Numbered from the stretch's first letter, positions 23,825 through 30,908 are shown. The stretch is DNA of 33,409 bases from Vibrio lentus (GCF_002875945.1 NZ_MCZK01000060.1:1-33409); one strand, 5' to 3'. Notes: generated by a model from the letters alone, not told the origin. A program made the numbers and translations.

Positions 23825-24604
23825 CTATTGTTCTTGTTTCGATGATACGGCATTTTCCAAATCAGACTCCAAACCAGCCGACAGCTCCTTTAGCCTAGAA
23901 GTTTTCTTTTTGTTACCTGATTTATCATCTTCAGAAAAAGTAACGTTTGCAGACTCATGCGCAGAACTTGCTGAATTTTGCATTTCGTGCCTTGCAATAG
24001 ACTTCTTATAAGATGCGTATTCATTTTCCAAAGATTCCTTAAAACCTTTAGCAGTACTAAGAGCTGACGCTTTCATTTCATCCAGTTCTTTAGCAAATAC
24101 TTCTCTTTCCGACTTAGTCTCCTTACCTAATTCTTTCCTACACCACTCTCTTGCTTCATCTCTGGCAACAGTTTTGTTTGTTCTCCAAGCGATATAACCT
24201 GAAATTACCAACAATATAGAAAATGTAGTGAATATGAACCCTAACATCTGATATAGATCATTAACCCTATCAGTAACATTCTTATCTATATACTGAAGAT
24301 CTCTCTCATATAGTAAAACCTTTGAGTGATAAACTCTTAACTCTTCTTTAGTTGCACCCAAGGCATCCATTTTCTCAATTTTTTTGATGAGTTCGTACAG
24401 CCTAGTGTTAACCTCGCTGTATAGCACCTTATCTTCATTATTATGAACAACTAAATTCATTTTATTAGCTTTTGTTTCAACCTCAGGAACTACTATAAGT
24501 TCAGCTCTAGTTTGTGATCCAACTATATGAGCATGTGCAGATATTGATAGCAAAGAAAAATATATAATTAAGGATAACAAATAGAAAACTCTAATTTTCG
24601 GCAT
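23825..24604 (-). CDS. Secreted-N-terminus, single-pass membrane coiled-coil protein, cargo partner of the ATPase
   Basis: About 259 aa, no family recognised. Residues 1-25 are a signal peptide (YLLSLIIYFSLLSISAHA). Residues 26-118 would be periplasmic with a helical hairpin (LYELIKKIEKMDALGATKEE). A transmembrane helix follows at about 119-140 (LGFIFTTFSILLVISGYIAW), and then a long charged cytoplasmic coiled coil (about 145-205) and a disordered Ser/Lys/Glu tail. The ATG at 24604 lies 14 bp inside the ATPase gene, so the two are translationally coupled. A membrane protein with a cytoplasmic coiled coil next to an ATPase is a common plan in defence or abortive-infection systems, but the function is inference. 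Confidence 0.72.
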   Translation of the reverse strand: MPKIRVFYLLSLIIYFSLLSISAHAHIVGSQTRAELIVVPEVETKANKMNLVVHNNEDKVLYSEVNTRLYELIKKIEKMDALGATKEELRVYHSKVLLYERDLQYIDKNVTDRVNDLYQMLGFIFTTFSILLVISGYIAWRTNKTVARDEAREWCRKELGKETKSEREVFAKELDEMKASALSTAKGFKESLENEYASYKKSIARHEMQNSASSAHESANVTFSEDDKSGNKKKTSRLKELSAGLESDLENAVSSKQEQ

Positions 24605-25790
24605 CAAAACACACCGTCAACGTTTCTAAATCAACACCTTTCGATTGAGGGATCCCACCAAGTTTACCATCAATATATAAGTCACCGATATTTCCACGAT
24701 CGTTTCTAATTGGTAGTTCGTCTAGTCGATAACAAAAACTCTCATTATCCACTTTATCAACAAGAATAACCCTGTACTTACCTAAAATATCCAATATTTC
24801 AGTACTGTGTGTCGATATAATTAATTGCGCTCCATTTTTATTAAATAACAGATCGTCAAATAGCGCTAATAATAAAGGTGTAATCTGAGGGTGAAGGTGT
24901 ATATCGAACTCATCTAACGCTAATATCCCACCAGAGCGTAAAATTAAAAAATAATTACCTAAAGTTTTATATAGTTTTTGAATTCCGCTCGAAACCTTAT
25001 TTATTGTCAATCTAACTTCTTTACCTTCCACCTCATGAACAAATAGAGGAAAATAAATTGTCTTGCCTTCATGATCGATTGTTTCATCAATTTCAATTGT
25101 TTTAATTGATGGTTCGATTGATCTAATTACTGCATTTACGCCTCTAAATGTGTCTTCATCATCGTGATAAATTTTTGTCAAATCAAATAAGCCTGATTCA
25201 ATATCAGTATGTCCGGAATAGCCTACATTTGACAATATTCTACTAAAGAACGAATTTGCAACTTCAATAACATGCAACTTGTCAGAAAATTCATTATTCT
25301 CTACTAGTGCCATTACCGATGCATTATTTTTTAAGGTGACAGTTTTCAATTCTCCGAAATCAGGGCCTAATGTTGTAATTTCACGTTTAACACGTGTATA
25401 AGCCTTCTTTAATCTACCTTCTTTTTCTCGATACTTTAACTCTTCAAACTCTATCCCTTGCTTAGTAAGATGAATTTCATATACGTAGAATATTGATTCA
25501 TAAATAAACTCAATCTTTATAATTGACGGTTTATCATTGTAGAAATAGCTATCAACATATACACGCTCGTCTTTATGCAGTCTCGCTCCATAACCACAAA
25601 CTGTCGACAACAAATCAAGGACTTTAAATAAATTAGTTTTACCGGAGCTATTCGCGCCTTTAATGCACATTACATTCGAAAGCTCACGGCCTTTCTTTAC
25701 GTTATCCGGTGTCTTTCCGTCAAATTCAAAATTGAGTTCGGACTCTTCTTTAAAGCTACAAAAGTTACTAAACTTTAAGCTCTTAATCAT
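24591..25790 (-). CDS. ABC/AAA_15-type ATPase (OLD-like ATPase domain without TOPRIM), cargo gene
   Basis: 399 aa. Complete ABC-type ATPase: Walker A GANSSGKT at 45-52, signature-like VSSGIQK near 266-272, Walker B ILALDEFD at 289-296 with a following HLHP, and the switch His in ISTHS at 326-329. The central residues 60-255 form a large lid region. It belongs to the family of AbiL/OLD/RloC-like ATPases used in phage defence, but there is no TOPRIM, HNH or HEPN domain in this chain. Any effector must be the overlapping membrane partner. The DNA is clearly AT-richer than the neighbouring late genes. A poor promoter match lies at 25857-25884. Confidence 0.88.
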   Translation of the reverse strand: MIKSLKFSNFCSFKEESELNFEFDGKTPDNVKKGRELSNVMCIKGANSSGKTNLFKVLDLLSTVCGYGARLHKDERVYVDSYFYNDKPSIIKIEFIYESIFYVYEIHLTKQGIEFEELKYREKEGRLKKAYTRVKREITTLGPDFGELKTVTLKNNASVMALVENNEFSDKLHVIEVANSFFSRILSNVGYSGHTDIESGLFDLTKIYHDDEDTFRGVNAVIRSIEPSIKTIEIDETIDHEGKTIYFPLFVHEVEGKEVRLTINKVSSGIQKLYKTLGNYFLILRSGGILALDEFDIHLHPQITPLLLALFDDLLFNKNGAQLIISTHSTEILDILGKYRVILVDKVDNESFCYRLDELPIRNDRGNIGDLYIDGKLGGIPQSKGVDLETLTVCFDAEN

Positions 25791-25856
25791 GGTTACGTTC
25801 CACCTATGCGGGGTAAAGGTTGCAAGAAACTCTCAAAACAACTGGTTAACTCAAGG

Positions 25857-25884
25857 ATTATGCCAATATTGACATGAAATCAAA
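25857..25884 (-). promoter_or_regulatory. Possible promoter of the cargo operon
   Basis: Minus strand: TTTGAT (25884-25879), 16-base spacer, CATAAT (25862-25857), about 65 bp before the ATPase start. The match is moderate and untested, but would let the cargo be transcribed in a lysogen. Confidence 0.3.
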
Positions 25885-25983
25885 GAAAAATCACTTCAAA
25901 AGAGATATTTTTCTTTCCTCTCAATATAACCGACATCACAGCAACGGCATGTTCTTCTTACTCAGCATTAATTTTAACTCGAA

Positions 25984-26157
25984 TCACGCATGGCTTTGTG
26001 GACATCTATCACGACACATATTTAGCATAACCCGTGCCCCAAGTTCGGTTTTAGCCGACGTAACGTTGTCAATGAGGCACTGTTCATAAGTGTTGTACTT
26101 AGTACCGTTGTAAAACAGCGCTATCAATACAGTAGCGGCAATGATAGATTTCTTCAT
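25984..26157 (-). CDS. Small secreted cysteine-containing protein, 57 aa
   Basis: Starts at ATG 26157 with AGGTC seven bases before. MKKSIIAATVLIALFYNG is a signal or anchor segment. The rest carries YNTYEQCLIDNVTSAKTELG and MCRDRC, with Cys27, Cys48 and Cys52. I recall this type of short protein (CLID...ACR pattern) as recurring in Vibrio and other marine bacteria, with unknown function. It lies alone between the Q terminator and the cargo ATPase and is too short to show in coarse ORF screens. Confidence 0.55.
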   Translation of the reverse strand: MKKSIIAATVLIALFYNGTKYNTYEQCLIDNVTSAKTELGARVMLNMCRDRCPQSHA

Positions 26158-26240
26158 AATATGACCTGGATTTAACTAGATAAATAATTCGAAATGATAC
26201 ATTTAGCATTACCACTTCTAAAGCCAAATTTACGAGAACA

Positions 26241-26262
26241 AAACGCCCCTTTCGGGGCGTTT
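26241..26262 (-). terminator. Terminator after the Q-like gene (possible tR')
   Basis: AAACGCCCC and GGGGCGTTT form a perfect 9-bp stem around GAAA, a stable tetraloop, with a short T-rich tail on the minus strand. It lies about 170 bases past the stop of the Q-like gene, where a Q-controlled leader terminator would be. Confidence 0.8.
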
Positions 26263-26280
26263 GATTCCAAGGGCAAGCGA

Positions 26281-26313
26281 AGGTGTAGAAGCCCCCTTAA
26301 CTCTTCTACACCT
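26281..26313. repeat. Perfect 11-bp inverted repeat (hairpin) in the Q-downstream leader
   Basis: AGGTGTAGAAG and CTTCTACACCT are perfectly complementary around an 11-base loop. It lies 19 bases before the terminator stem in transcription direction. Without a T run it may be a processing or pausing hairpin or a protein-binding site. Confidence 0.65.
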
Positions 26314-26434
26314 CCACTTAATCACACTCACCTTAACCATTCCAACTCGCCTTAAACCCATGTGTTTCATACCCCATCAAGCTTTTTATCAATTTCAAAT
26401 AACAAAAAACATAACGAGATATAGCTCGAAAAGC

Positions 26435-27010
26435 TCATGCCACCATCTCTTCATCTAACTGGCCTTGGAGTGCCAACGCTGCTGCTGTTCTTTTGTTCGT
26501 AAGCCAAGTCACTAACTTAACCAATATCTTCTGGTAACGATGAAAGCGTGAATAAGTAACAGGTAAGGTTTGGCAGAAGTAAGCAAAGCGGGTTTCTTGA
26601 GTCCAGCCTATTCGACCACCATCGCAGCATGGGCAGGTTCTTCTTGCTCGGTTCTTGGCAATGTATTTACCGCTGCCATTACATTCAGGGCAGACTTGGC
26701 CGAACTGCTGCGTCGCTTCTGCAATCGCGGTAGAGACTAAAGCTTGGAGCGCTTTATCTGGGTATGGGCCTCTCCATGTTTCCATTAGCGTGTTGGCTTC
26801 AATCAGGGTGGCTTGGTATAGCTTTTTCAATGCAGGCTTGTCTTGCAAGCACTCAACGAACAACACCAGAAACCCTACTGGTGATTCCTTCCATGCTAGA
26901 CCGACAATTGCCAGCTGCTCATCCTGAGAAAGTAACCCCTTCCCACCTAGCGATGGTTCGTAGTTGATCCCTTTTACATTGAACTTTGCCAGTAGCTTTT
27001 CAAATTGCAT
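26435..27010 (-). CDS. Q-like late antiterminator with DnaJ-type zinc finger
   Basis: 191 aa. Residues about 105-135 hold CPECNGSGKY and CPCCDGGRIG, a four-cysteine DnaJ-like zinc finger typical of phage 82-type Q antiterminators and related proteins. Basic helical regions flank it. It follows the replication genes and precedes the cargo and late genes, where Q sits in lambdoid phages. Q proteins modify RNA polymerase so that it reads through terminators, which suits the many hairpins found in the late operon. Its start is at the last base of the P-like gene stop (overlap of one base). Confidence 0.7.
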   Translation of the reverse strand: MQFEKLLAKFNVKGINYEPSLGGKGLLSQDEQLAIVGLAWKESPVGFLVLFVECLQDKPALKKLYQATLIEANTLMETWRGPYPDKALQALVSTAIAEATQQFGQVCPECNGSGKYIAKNRARRTCPCCDGGRIGWTQETRFAYFCQTLPVTYSRFHRYQKILVKLVTWLTNKRTAAALALQGQLDEEMVA

Positions 27011-27672
27011 TACGCCCTTGCTCCCATTGCTGCGACCCTTGCGAACACCGAGTTCTTATTGAACTTGTTTGGGTCTGGTCTTGTAATTTCATTGATGGGT
27101 TTAACATTCGATTTGTCGGCTAAACGCATCGTACTTCTTGCAGGTAGTGAACCTGCTTTCGCTTTTTCAGCATACTTCTTCAGTGCTTTGCGATGCTTGG
27201 CCCTGGCTTCCCGCTCACTTAGTTGTCCACGACAAACAAAACCCACTTCTTGCGATGCCCAATACTCGATATCCCCTTTGGGCTCACAGCGTAGCATTCG
27301 GGTAAAAGCTTCATCGATATCAACCAACTCTTCACGGCCCATGTTAACGAACTCAGGCAAGCTTGGCGGCCACGCATCCCCTTCTAGCAGAGCTTGGCTT
27401 ACGGCTCTTCGAACATCAGTTACCGACATCGTGGAAATCGCTTGAGTCCAGGTCGATGGTAGTGCCTTGTAAACCCACTTCGCTCCGTATCCCTCCACAA
27501 ACTTCGCCTGAATCCAATCCTCCACACTCAGGTGCAAAGTCTGGTTGCCCACTTGGTGCGGCAGTGTGTCCGTAGCGGGCGAGCAACTCTGCGTTGTGTT
27601 GTTCAACTCGGTTTGCTTGTGATCCTGTGGCTGTGTTGCTTGATTGAGCAGTGCTTGAGTGATTGATTTCAT
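27010..27672 (-). CDS. Replication protein P-like (helicase loader)
   Basis: 220 aa, close to lambda P (233). The hallmark is DAWPPSLPEFVNMGREE near residue 100, matching the WPP-PEF motif of lambda P, with LPSTWTQAISTMSVTDVRRA before it. It should bring host DnaB helicase to the origin via the O-like protein. The first 85 codons overlap the O-like gene in another frame, so both readings of 27416-27672 are used. The C terminus is basic and may bind DNA or helicase. Confidence 0.78.
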   Translation of the reverse strand: MKSITQALLNQATQPQDHKQTELNNTTQSCSPATDTLPHQVGNQTLHLSVEDWIQAKFVEGYGAKWVYKALPSTWTQAISTMSVTDVRRAVSQALLEGDAWPPSLPEFVNMGREELVDIDEAFTRMLRCEPKGDIEYWASQEVGFVCRGQLSEREARAKHRKALKKYAEKAKAGSLPARSTMRLADKSNVKPINEITRPDPNKFNKNSVFARVAAMGARA

Positions 27673-28333
27673 GGTCGTCGTTCCATCGTTCTTGATTCAA
27701 GTAAGTCGTTAGGTGAAGCTTATCGAAACCAAACTGGCGGTTTGCTACTCGGTTTTCGACGTCCTGGCAAAGCATGTTGGTGAATACCTCTGGGGGTTCA
27801 CTTTGCGCTGTCACGATGCTTTTGAATTTTGCTAACGAGTTCTTCTTGGATTTCTTGGTAGGGAATGCCGCCCATAGCCGAGCAAAGCAAGATTCAACCA
27901 CCGACACATGATCTTTATTGTTTGTAGTCTCTGGTAGTCTCTGTGTAATCTCTGTTTTAGTTTGGCGCTTTTGTGCAGCACAGGTTGACGTATTTGTACT
28001 GCACTGCTTGGCGCATTCCGCCAAACTAGAATGGCGCAATTGTTCAATCAAGTTTGGCTCATTGATTTTGTAGAAAATACGGCACGGAACACCCTGCTTT
28101 TTCTCTTCAAGAATGGATAAATCACGCAGTTTTTTTCGAGCTGTATCTAACTCTCTACGCGTCATTCCGGTTTCATCTTCCCACTCAGCTTGAGTTTTAT
28201 AGAAGTAACCGGATGCGTTGGTTCTGCGGCTCCAATAAATCGCTTGGCTTAGCATTAATGCGCCCGTAATGCCTATACCTAGCTTGACGAATGGCCGATG
28301 AAAAGCGATGGGCCTATCTAGGAATTCGATCAC
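27416..28333 (-). CDS. Replication initiation protein O-like
   Basis: 305 aa from a GTG at 28333. N-terminal domain: LDRPIAFHRPFVKLGIGITG, then YFYKTQAEWEDETGMTRREL as the winged helix, then ILEEKKQGVPCRIFYKIN. A middle region has FARLWAAFPTKKSKKNSLAK and LTTYLNQERWNDD, as in phage primosomal proteins, and an AELLARYG near the end. It would bind the origin and recruit P. The GTG overlaps the stop of the small upstream gene as GTGA. The last 85 codons overlap the P-like gene. Any iteron-type origin would normally lie inside this gene; I saw no clear repeats. Confidence 0.8.
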   Translation of the reverse strand: MIEFLDRPIAFHRPFVKLGIGITGALMLSQAIYWSRRTNASGYFYKTQAEWEDETGMTRRELDTARKKLRDLSILEEKKQGVPCRIFYKINEPNLIEQLRHSSLAECAKQCSTNTSTCAAQKRQTKTEITQRLPETTNNKDHVSVVESCFARLWAAFPTKKSKKNSLAKFKSIVTAQSEPPEVFTNMLCQDVENRVANRQFGFDKLHLTTYLNQERWNDDHEINHSSTAQSSNTATGSQANRVEQHNAELLARYGHTAAPSGQPDFAPECGGLDSGEVCGGIRSEVGLQGTTIDLDSSDFHDVGN

Positions 28334-28461
28334 TTAACCGCCCTCGCCTTCATGGTTTGTAGGATTTGCTTCGCTTTATTGCGCGACACCACATAGCGAC
28401 AGTTGCCGTTGTTTGCTACCCACAGCATTTGGCCGTGGTAATTTTGATAAGAAAGACTCAT
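28330..28461 (-). CDS. Small protein upstream of the O-like gene, 43 aa
   Basis: MSLSYQNYHGQMLWVANNGN is followed by CRYVVSRNKAKQILQTMK, a short compact basic protein. The ATG lies in the repeated ACTTTGTGCAATGAG sequence and has AAGAGAAC upstream. The stop overlaps the GTG of the O-like gene (GTGA), which suggests translational coupling. Function unknown. Confidence 0.6.
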   Translation of the reverse strand: MSLSYQNYHGQMLWVANNGNCRYVVSRNKAKQILQTMKARAVK

Positions 28462-28471
28462 TGCACAAAGT
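28457..28471 (-). repeat. Leader repeat copy 1 (ACTTTGTGCAATGAG)
   Basis: This 15-base sequence on the minus strand contains the start codon of the 43-aa gene. The same 15 bases occur twice on the plus strand (30871-30885, 31749-31763), and a variant is at 31867-31880. Confidence 0.7.
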
Positions 28472-28517
28472 TCTCTTGTTTTGTTAATTAACGTGGTTAA
28501 TAAATGCATTCAGGTGG

Positions 28518-29066
28518 TCAGCCTTTTTGCGCCATCAATGTTTCTAAGTATTTAAGTAACGGATCATGAGAACCGGCACTCTCTTGTAACTCTCGGTAAG
28601 CATCACGAAGTTGGTCAGACGTGGCGTGTTCACTGAGTAAAAGTATCGAACGGAGTGCTTCAGATGACTCTTTGCTAAAATCGGCGAGCAGTTGATCACG
28701 GTTCGCCATGGTTTGACATGAGCCAATAGCCGCAACCGAATATCCAAGCGGGTTTAGGAATTGATTCAGTGCAGCTGTTGCCCTAGCTTTAGGTAGTGCT
28801 GCAATAACTGCAGGCAACAAATCCATAACGTTAGCTTTGGCCTCTGTGCTTGTTCTGCTGACATAGCGAAATAGATTTTGAGTGTTGTTTGGATTGTTCA
28901 AAGCCGACGGTACTTTGAGAAGGTGTTCCCTTTGGCAGTCTTCCTCTTCGTAGATTTTCATCTTGTGATAGAAGCGAGAAATATATTCCGCAATTTGTTC
29001 TTTCGTTGCATCACTTCGCCAAGCGACTACCGCGTTATGCATAACGCTTTTTAAACTAGGTTGCAT
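28518..29066 (-). CDS. YdaT/CII-like transcription activator
   Basis: 182 aa. The plan matches the YdaT family of Rac-like prophages: an early AVVAWRSDATKEQIAEYISR, NNTQNLFRYVSR in the middle (NTQxxFRWV in YdaT), then VMDLLPAVIAALPKARA. YdaT was first named a toxin, but in lambdoid phages it acts in the place of CII, activating the lysogeny promoters. It sits between the Cro-like and O-like genes, the position of cII. AAGGA eight bases before the ATG. Confidence 0.75.
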   Translation of the reverse strand: MQPSLKSVMHNAVVAWRSDATKEQIAEYISRFYHKMKIYEEEDCQREHLLKVPSALNNPNNTQNLFRYVSRTSTEAKANVMDLLPAVIAALPKARATAALNQFLNPLGYSVAAIGSCQTMANRDQLLADFSKESSEALRSILLLSEHATSDQLRDAYRELQESAGSHDPLLKYLETLMAQKG

Positions 29067-29124
29067 GATTATTCCTTACTGGTTGTTTATCCAGAATGTT
29101 GGTGATCAGGTCTATCTGTTCATT

Positions 29125-29328
29125 TCAGTTAGTATCTTCATGGTCAGTTAATAATTCTTTCACTGACACTTCGCCCCCTGTCGCTTCTGATATTGCACGA
29201 ATATATTTTGCTGGAGCTTGGTGTTTTCGATTAATCCAATTCCAAACGTGGGACTGACTTACACCTAAAAGCTTTGCTAATGATGTTTGACCTCCTAGAA
29301 TTTCAGTAGATCGTTCAATAGCGGACAT
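29125..29328 (-). CDS. YdaS/Cro-like repressor
   Basis: 67 aa. A single helix-turn-helix: GGQTSLAKLLGVSQSHVWNW followed by APAKYIRAISEATGGEVSV. This is the YdaS pattern, a Cro-like repressor named with YdaT. It is divergently transcribed from the CI gene over about 145 bp of operator/promoter sequence, so it would act as Cro in the lysis/lysogeny switch. Confidence 0.85.
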   Translation of the reverse strand: MSAIERSTEILGGQTSLAKLLGVSQSHVWNWINRKHQAPAKYIRAISEATGGEVSVKELLTDHEDTN

Positions 29329-29343
29329 TTCAAACCTCTCAAT

Positions 29344-29422
29344 AACTAACTTTAGTTGTTATTTGAATACAACTTAGGGCAATTGTCAATTAACACATTT
29401 TGTTGTGATAATGAACATCACA
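29344..29422. promoter_or_regulatory. Divergent early promoters and operator palindromes between cro-like and cI genes
   Basis: A plus promoter TTGTCA (29383-29388) with an 18-base spacer and GATAAT (29407-29412) would drive cI. A minus promoter TTGACA (29389-29384) with 17 bases and TCAAAT (29366-29361) would drive the cro-like gene. The two -35 boxes overlap. Palindromes: AACTA-ACTT-TAGTT at 29344-29357 and TGTGAT-N7-ATCACA at 29404-29422; the latter covers the cI -10 box. Confidence 0.65.
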
Positions 29423-29473
29423 GTTTGAACGCATTTAAAAATGACAACTAGAGTGGAAGGAAGGAAAGAAAGA

Positions 29474-30121
29474 ATGAGCTTAGCTGAGCGGGTCAAACAA
29501 AGACGAAAACTACTTGGTTTATCCCAAGCATCGTTAGCTGAACTAGTAGGAGTTGCGCAGCAGTCAATTTTTAAAATTGAAGGTGGCGTCACAACTAAAC
29601 CTAGAAATATCATCTCTCTTGCTAAAGCCTTAGAATGCGATGCATCTTGGTTACTAACCGGTAAAGGTTACTCGAACCCTGAACAGGGCTTCGTTAATTC
29701 CGAAAACCTAGTTGTACCTCTTCTAAAAAGAGTCCCTTTAATAAGTAATGTACAAGCAGGCAACTGGAAAAGTGTGCAGCTAAACCTTGCTGATGAAGAG
29801 TTTGAATGGCAGTTTACACCCGCAAAAGTAAGTGATGATGCCTTTGCATTGCGAGTTACTGGAAACTCGATGACCAACCCCTTTGGCTCTCCTTCCATAC
29901 CAGATGGCTCAATAGTCATAGTTGAACCCTGCTCTGCACCGGATAGTGGCAAGATTGTTGTCGCGACACTTAATGATGAACCACAAGCAACCATCAAAAA
30001 GTTAGAAATTGATGGGCCAAATAAATTTTTAATCCCTCTAAATCCAAGCTATCAACCAATCCCTATTAACGGTAACTGCCGTATAGTTGGCTTTGTAAAA
30101 CAAGTAATTATGGATTTATAG
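29474..30121 (+). CDS. cI: CI-type repressor, S24 self-cleaving
   Basis: 215 aa from ATG 29474, which has a GGAAGGAAGGAAAG ribosome site; an upstream ATG at 29441 is less likely. N-terminal HTH: VKQRRKLLGLSQASLAELVG. C-terminal S24 domain: cleavage site Ala-Gly in NVQAGNW, catalytic Ser in VTGNSMTN, and catalytic Lys in SGKIVVATL. It should hold the prophage silent and self-cleave with activated RecA after DNA damage, so the phage is probably SOS-inducible. A strong terminator follows. Confidence 0.93.
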   Translation: MSLAERVKQRRKLLGLSQASLAELVGVAQQSIFKIEGGVTTKPRNIISLAKALECDASWLLTGKGYSNPEQGFVNSENLVVPLLKRVPLISNVQAGNWKSVQLNLADEEFEWQFTPAKVSDDAFALRVTGNSMTNPFGSPSIPDGSIVIVEPCSAPDSGKIVVATLNDEPQATIKKLEIDGPNKFLIPLNPSYQPIPINGNCRIVGFVKQVIMDL

Positions 30122-30149
30122 TCGACCGAAATTACTTACTTCAAACCAA

Positions 30150-30172
30150 AACCTGCATTCGCAGGTTTTTTT
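30150..30172 (+). terminator. Intrinsic terminator after cI
   Basis: AACCTGC and GCAGGTT form a perfect 7-bp stem around ATTC, followed by a run of T ending at about 30172. Confidence 0.88.
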
Positions 30173-30197
30173 ACGCCCACAAAAACAACTTTATGTG

Positions 30198-30227
30198 TTG
30201 ACATCATTTACACATTAGGTGTAATTT
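30198..30227 (+). promoter_or_regulatory. Promoter and operator of the rightward gene set
   Basis: TTGACA (30198-30203), 18-base spacer, TAATTT. The spacer and -10 box are overlapped by the 17-bp palindrome TTACAC-ATTAG-GTGTAA (30208-30224). The first gene starts at 30260. The palindrome differs from those near cI, so another repressor may bind it. Confidence 0.6.
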
Positions 30228-30259
30228 AAATAACAACGCAATGTGTTAGAGAGAAAAGA

Positions 30260-30532
30260 ATGAACCAACTACCTATTGAAACCATAAATCAAACTCTAGA
30301 AGGCTCTAAAGCCATTCAATTACATAGAACGAGCTTCGAACACTTCTTAGCAAAGATGCCAAAAAGCGACCCGTTTTATGACGAGCTAGAACAGCTCATT
30401 CAGCTAAGCGATAAATGCAAAAACTTAGAAGTTCGAGTAGCCACAGAAGACGCTCAAACCATTCATAAATTCAATGCTCTTTCTGATCAATTGAGCAATA
30501 AGTTGAATTCAATGGTTCTACCAACTAACTAG
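30260..30532 (+). CDS. Hypothetical early protein, 90 aa
   Basis: Unrecognised, helical and mildly acidic: an N-terminal PIETINQTLEGSKAIQLHRT, then SDPFYDELEQLIQLSDKCKN and a helix with FNALSDQLSNKLNSM. First gene of the plus-strand set after the operator promoter. A GAGAGAAAAGA stretch precedes the ATG. Position suggests an early-expressed accessory protein. Confidence 0.6.
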   Translation: MNQLPIETINQTLEGSKAIQLHRTSFEHFLAKMPKSDPFYDELEQLIQLSDKCKNLEVRVATEDAQTIHKFNALSDQLSNKLNSMVLPTN

Positions 30533-30542
30533 GAGGTTAAAA

Positions 30543-30860
30543 GTGACAGTACCAATTGAATTCCCAACATGTGAAAAGCCCGAACTTTCAGCTCGATTAT
30601 GTAAACGATATGCCAAAGAAATTTCAACCCTGATGGGACGTTGCTTCGAGATCACCATGACGACAGCACATGATGTCTTCTTTGACTTTTCGGCTCATGT
30701 TCAACTCATCACTATCGCAGTTCATACCGACGGCTATCGTTCAGAAGGTGATAATCAAGTTGATTTGGAAAGTTATATTCAAGCAGGGAAACACCACGAT
30801 AAACAGATAACAAAGTGGTTTAAGGACACCAATAAGTACTTAGATGAATTAACGCAATAA
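30543..30860 (+). CDS. Hypothetical early protein, 105 aa
   Basis: Starts at GTG 30543 with AGGAGG six bases before. Unrecognised alpha/beta protein, with FEITMTTAHDVFFDFSAHVQ and LITIAVHTDGYRSEG as likely strands, then a helix with HHDKQITKWFKDTNKYL. Follows the previous gene by 10 bp. A leader-like repeat follows its stop. Confidence 0.6.
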   Translation: MTVPIEFPTCEKPELSARLCKRYAKEISTLMGRCFEITMTTAHDVFFDFSAHVQLITIAVHTDGYRSEGDNQVDLESYIQAGKHHDKQITKWFKDTNKYLDELTQ

Positions 30861-30867
30861 CACCTCA

Positions 30868-30908
30868 CTTACTTTGTGCAATGAGACTTTAACCAAGGGC
30901 TGACCACC
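30868..30908 (+). repeat. Leader repeat copy 2 with GGCTGACCACC
   Basis: CTTACTTTGTGCAATGAGAC followed by TT at 30868-30889, then GGCTGACCACC at 30898-30908. The same two blocks, farther apart, occur at 31746-31767 and 31806-31816. The ATG inside would encode only Met-Arg-Leu before a stop. Confidence 0.75.

Noticed and set aside
24591..25790. Full OLD nuclease or a Gabija/Septu-type system
   Set aside because: No TOPRIM domain after the ATPase, and the partner has no helicase or HNH nuclease motif.
25663..26089. Plus-strand frames opposite the cargo promoter and the 57-aa gene
   Set aside because: No ribosome site and low-complexity translations; the minus-strand genes explain the region.
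26366..26437. 23-codon frame overlapping the stop of the Q-like gene by ATGA
   Set aside because: No features beyond the chance overlap; too short to support.
28518..29328. Toxin-antitoxin module (YdaT/YdaS)
   Set aside because: Position and divergence from cI fit cII/cro control genes; no toxin domain is visible.
29404..29422. CRP site between cro and cI
   Set aside because: TGTGA and TCACA are 9 bases apart, not 6, so it does not fit CRP; it is more likely a phage operator.
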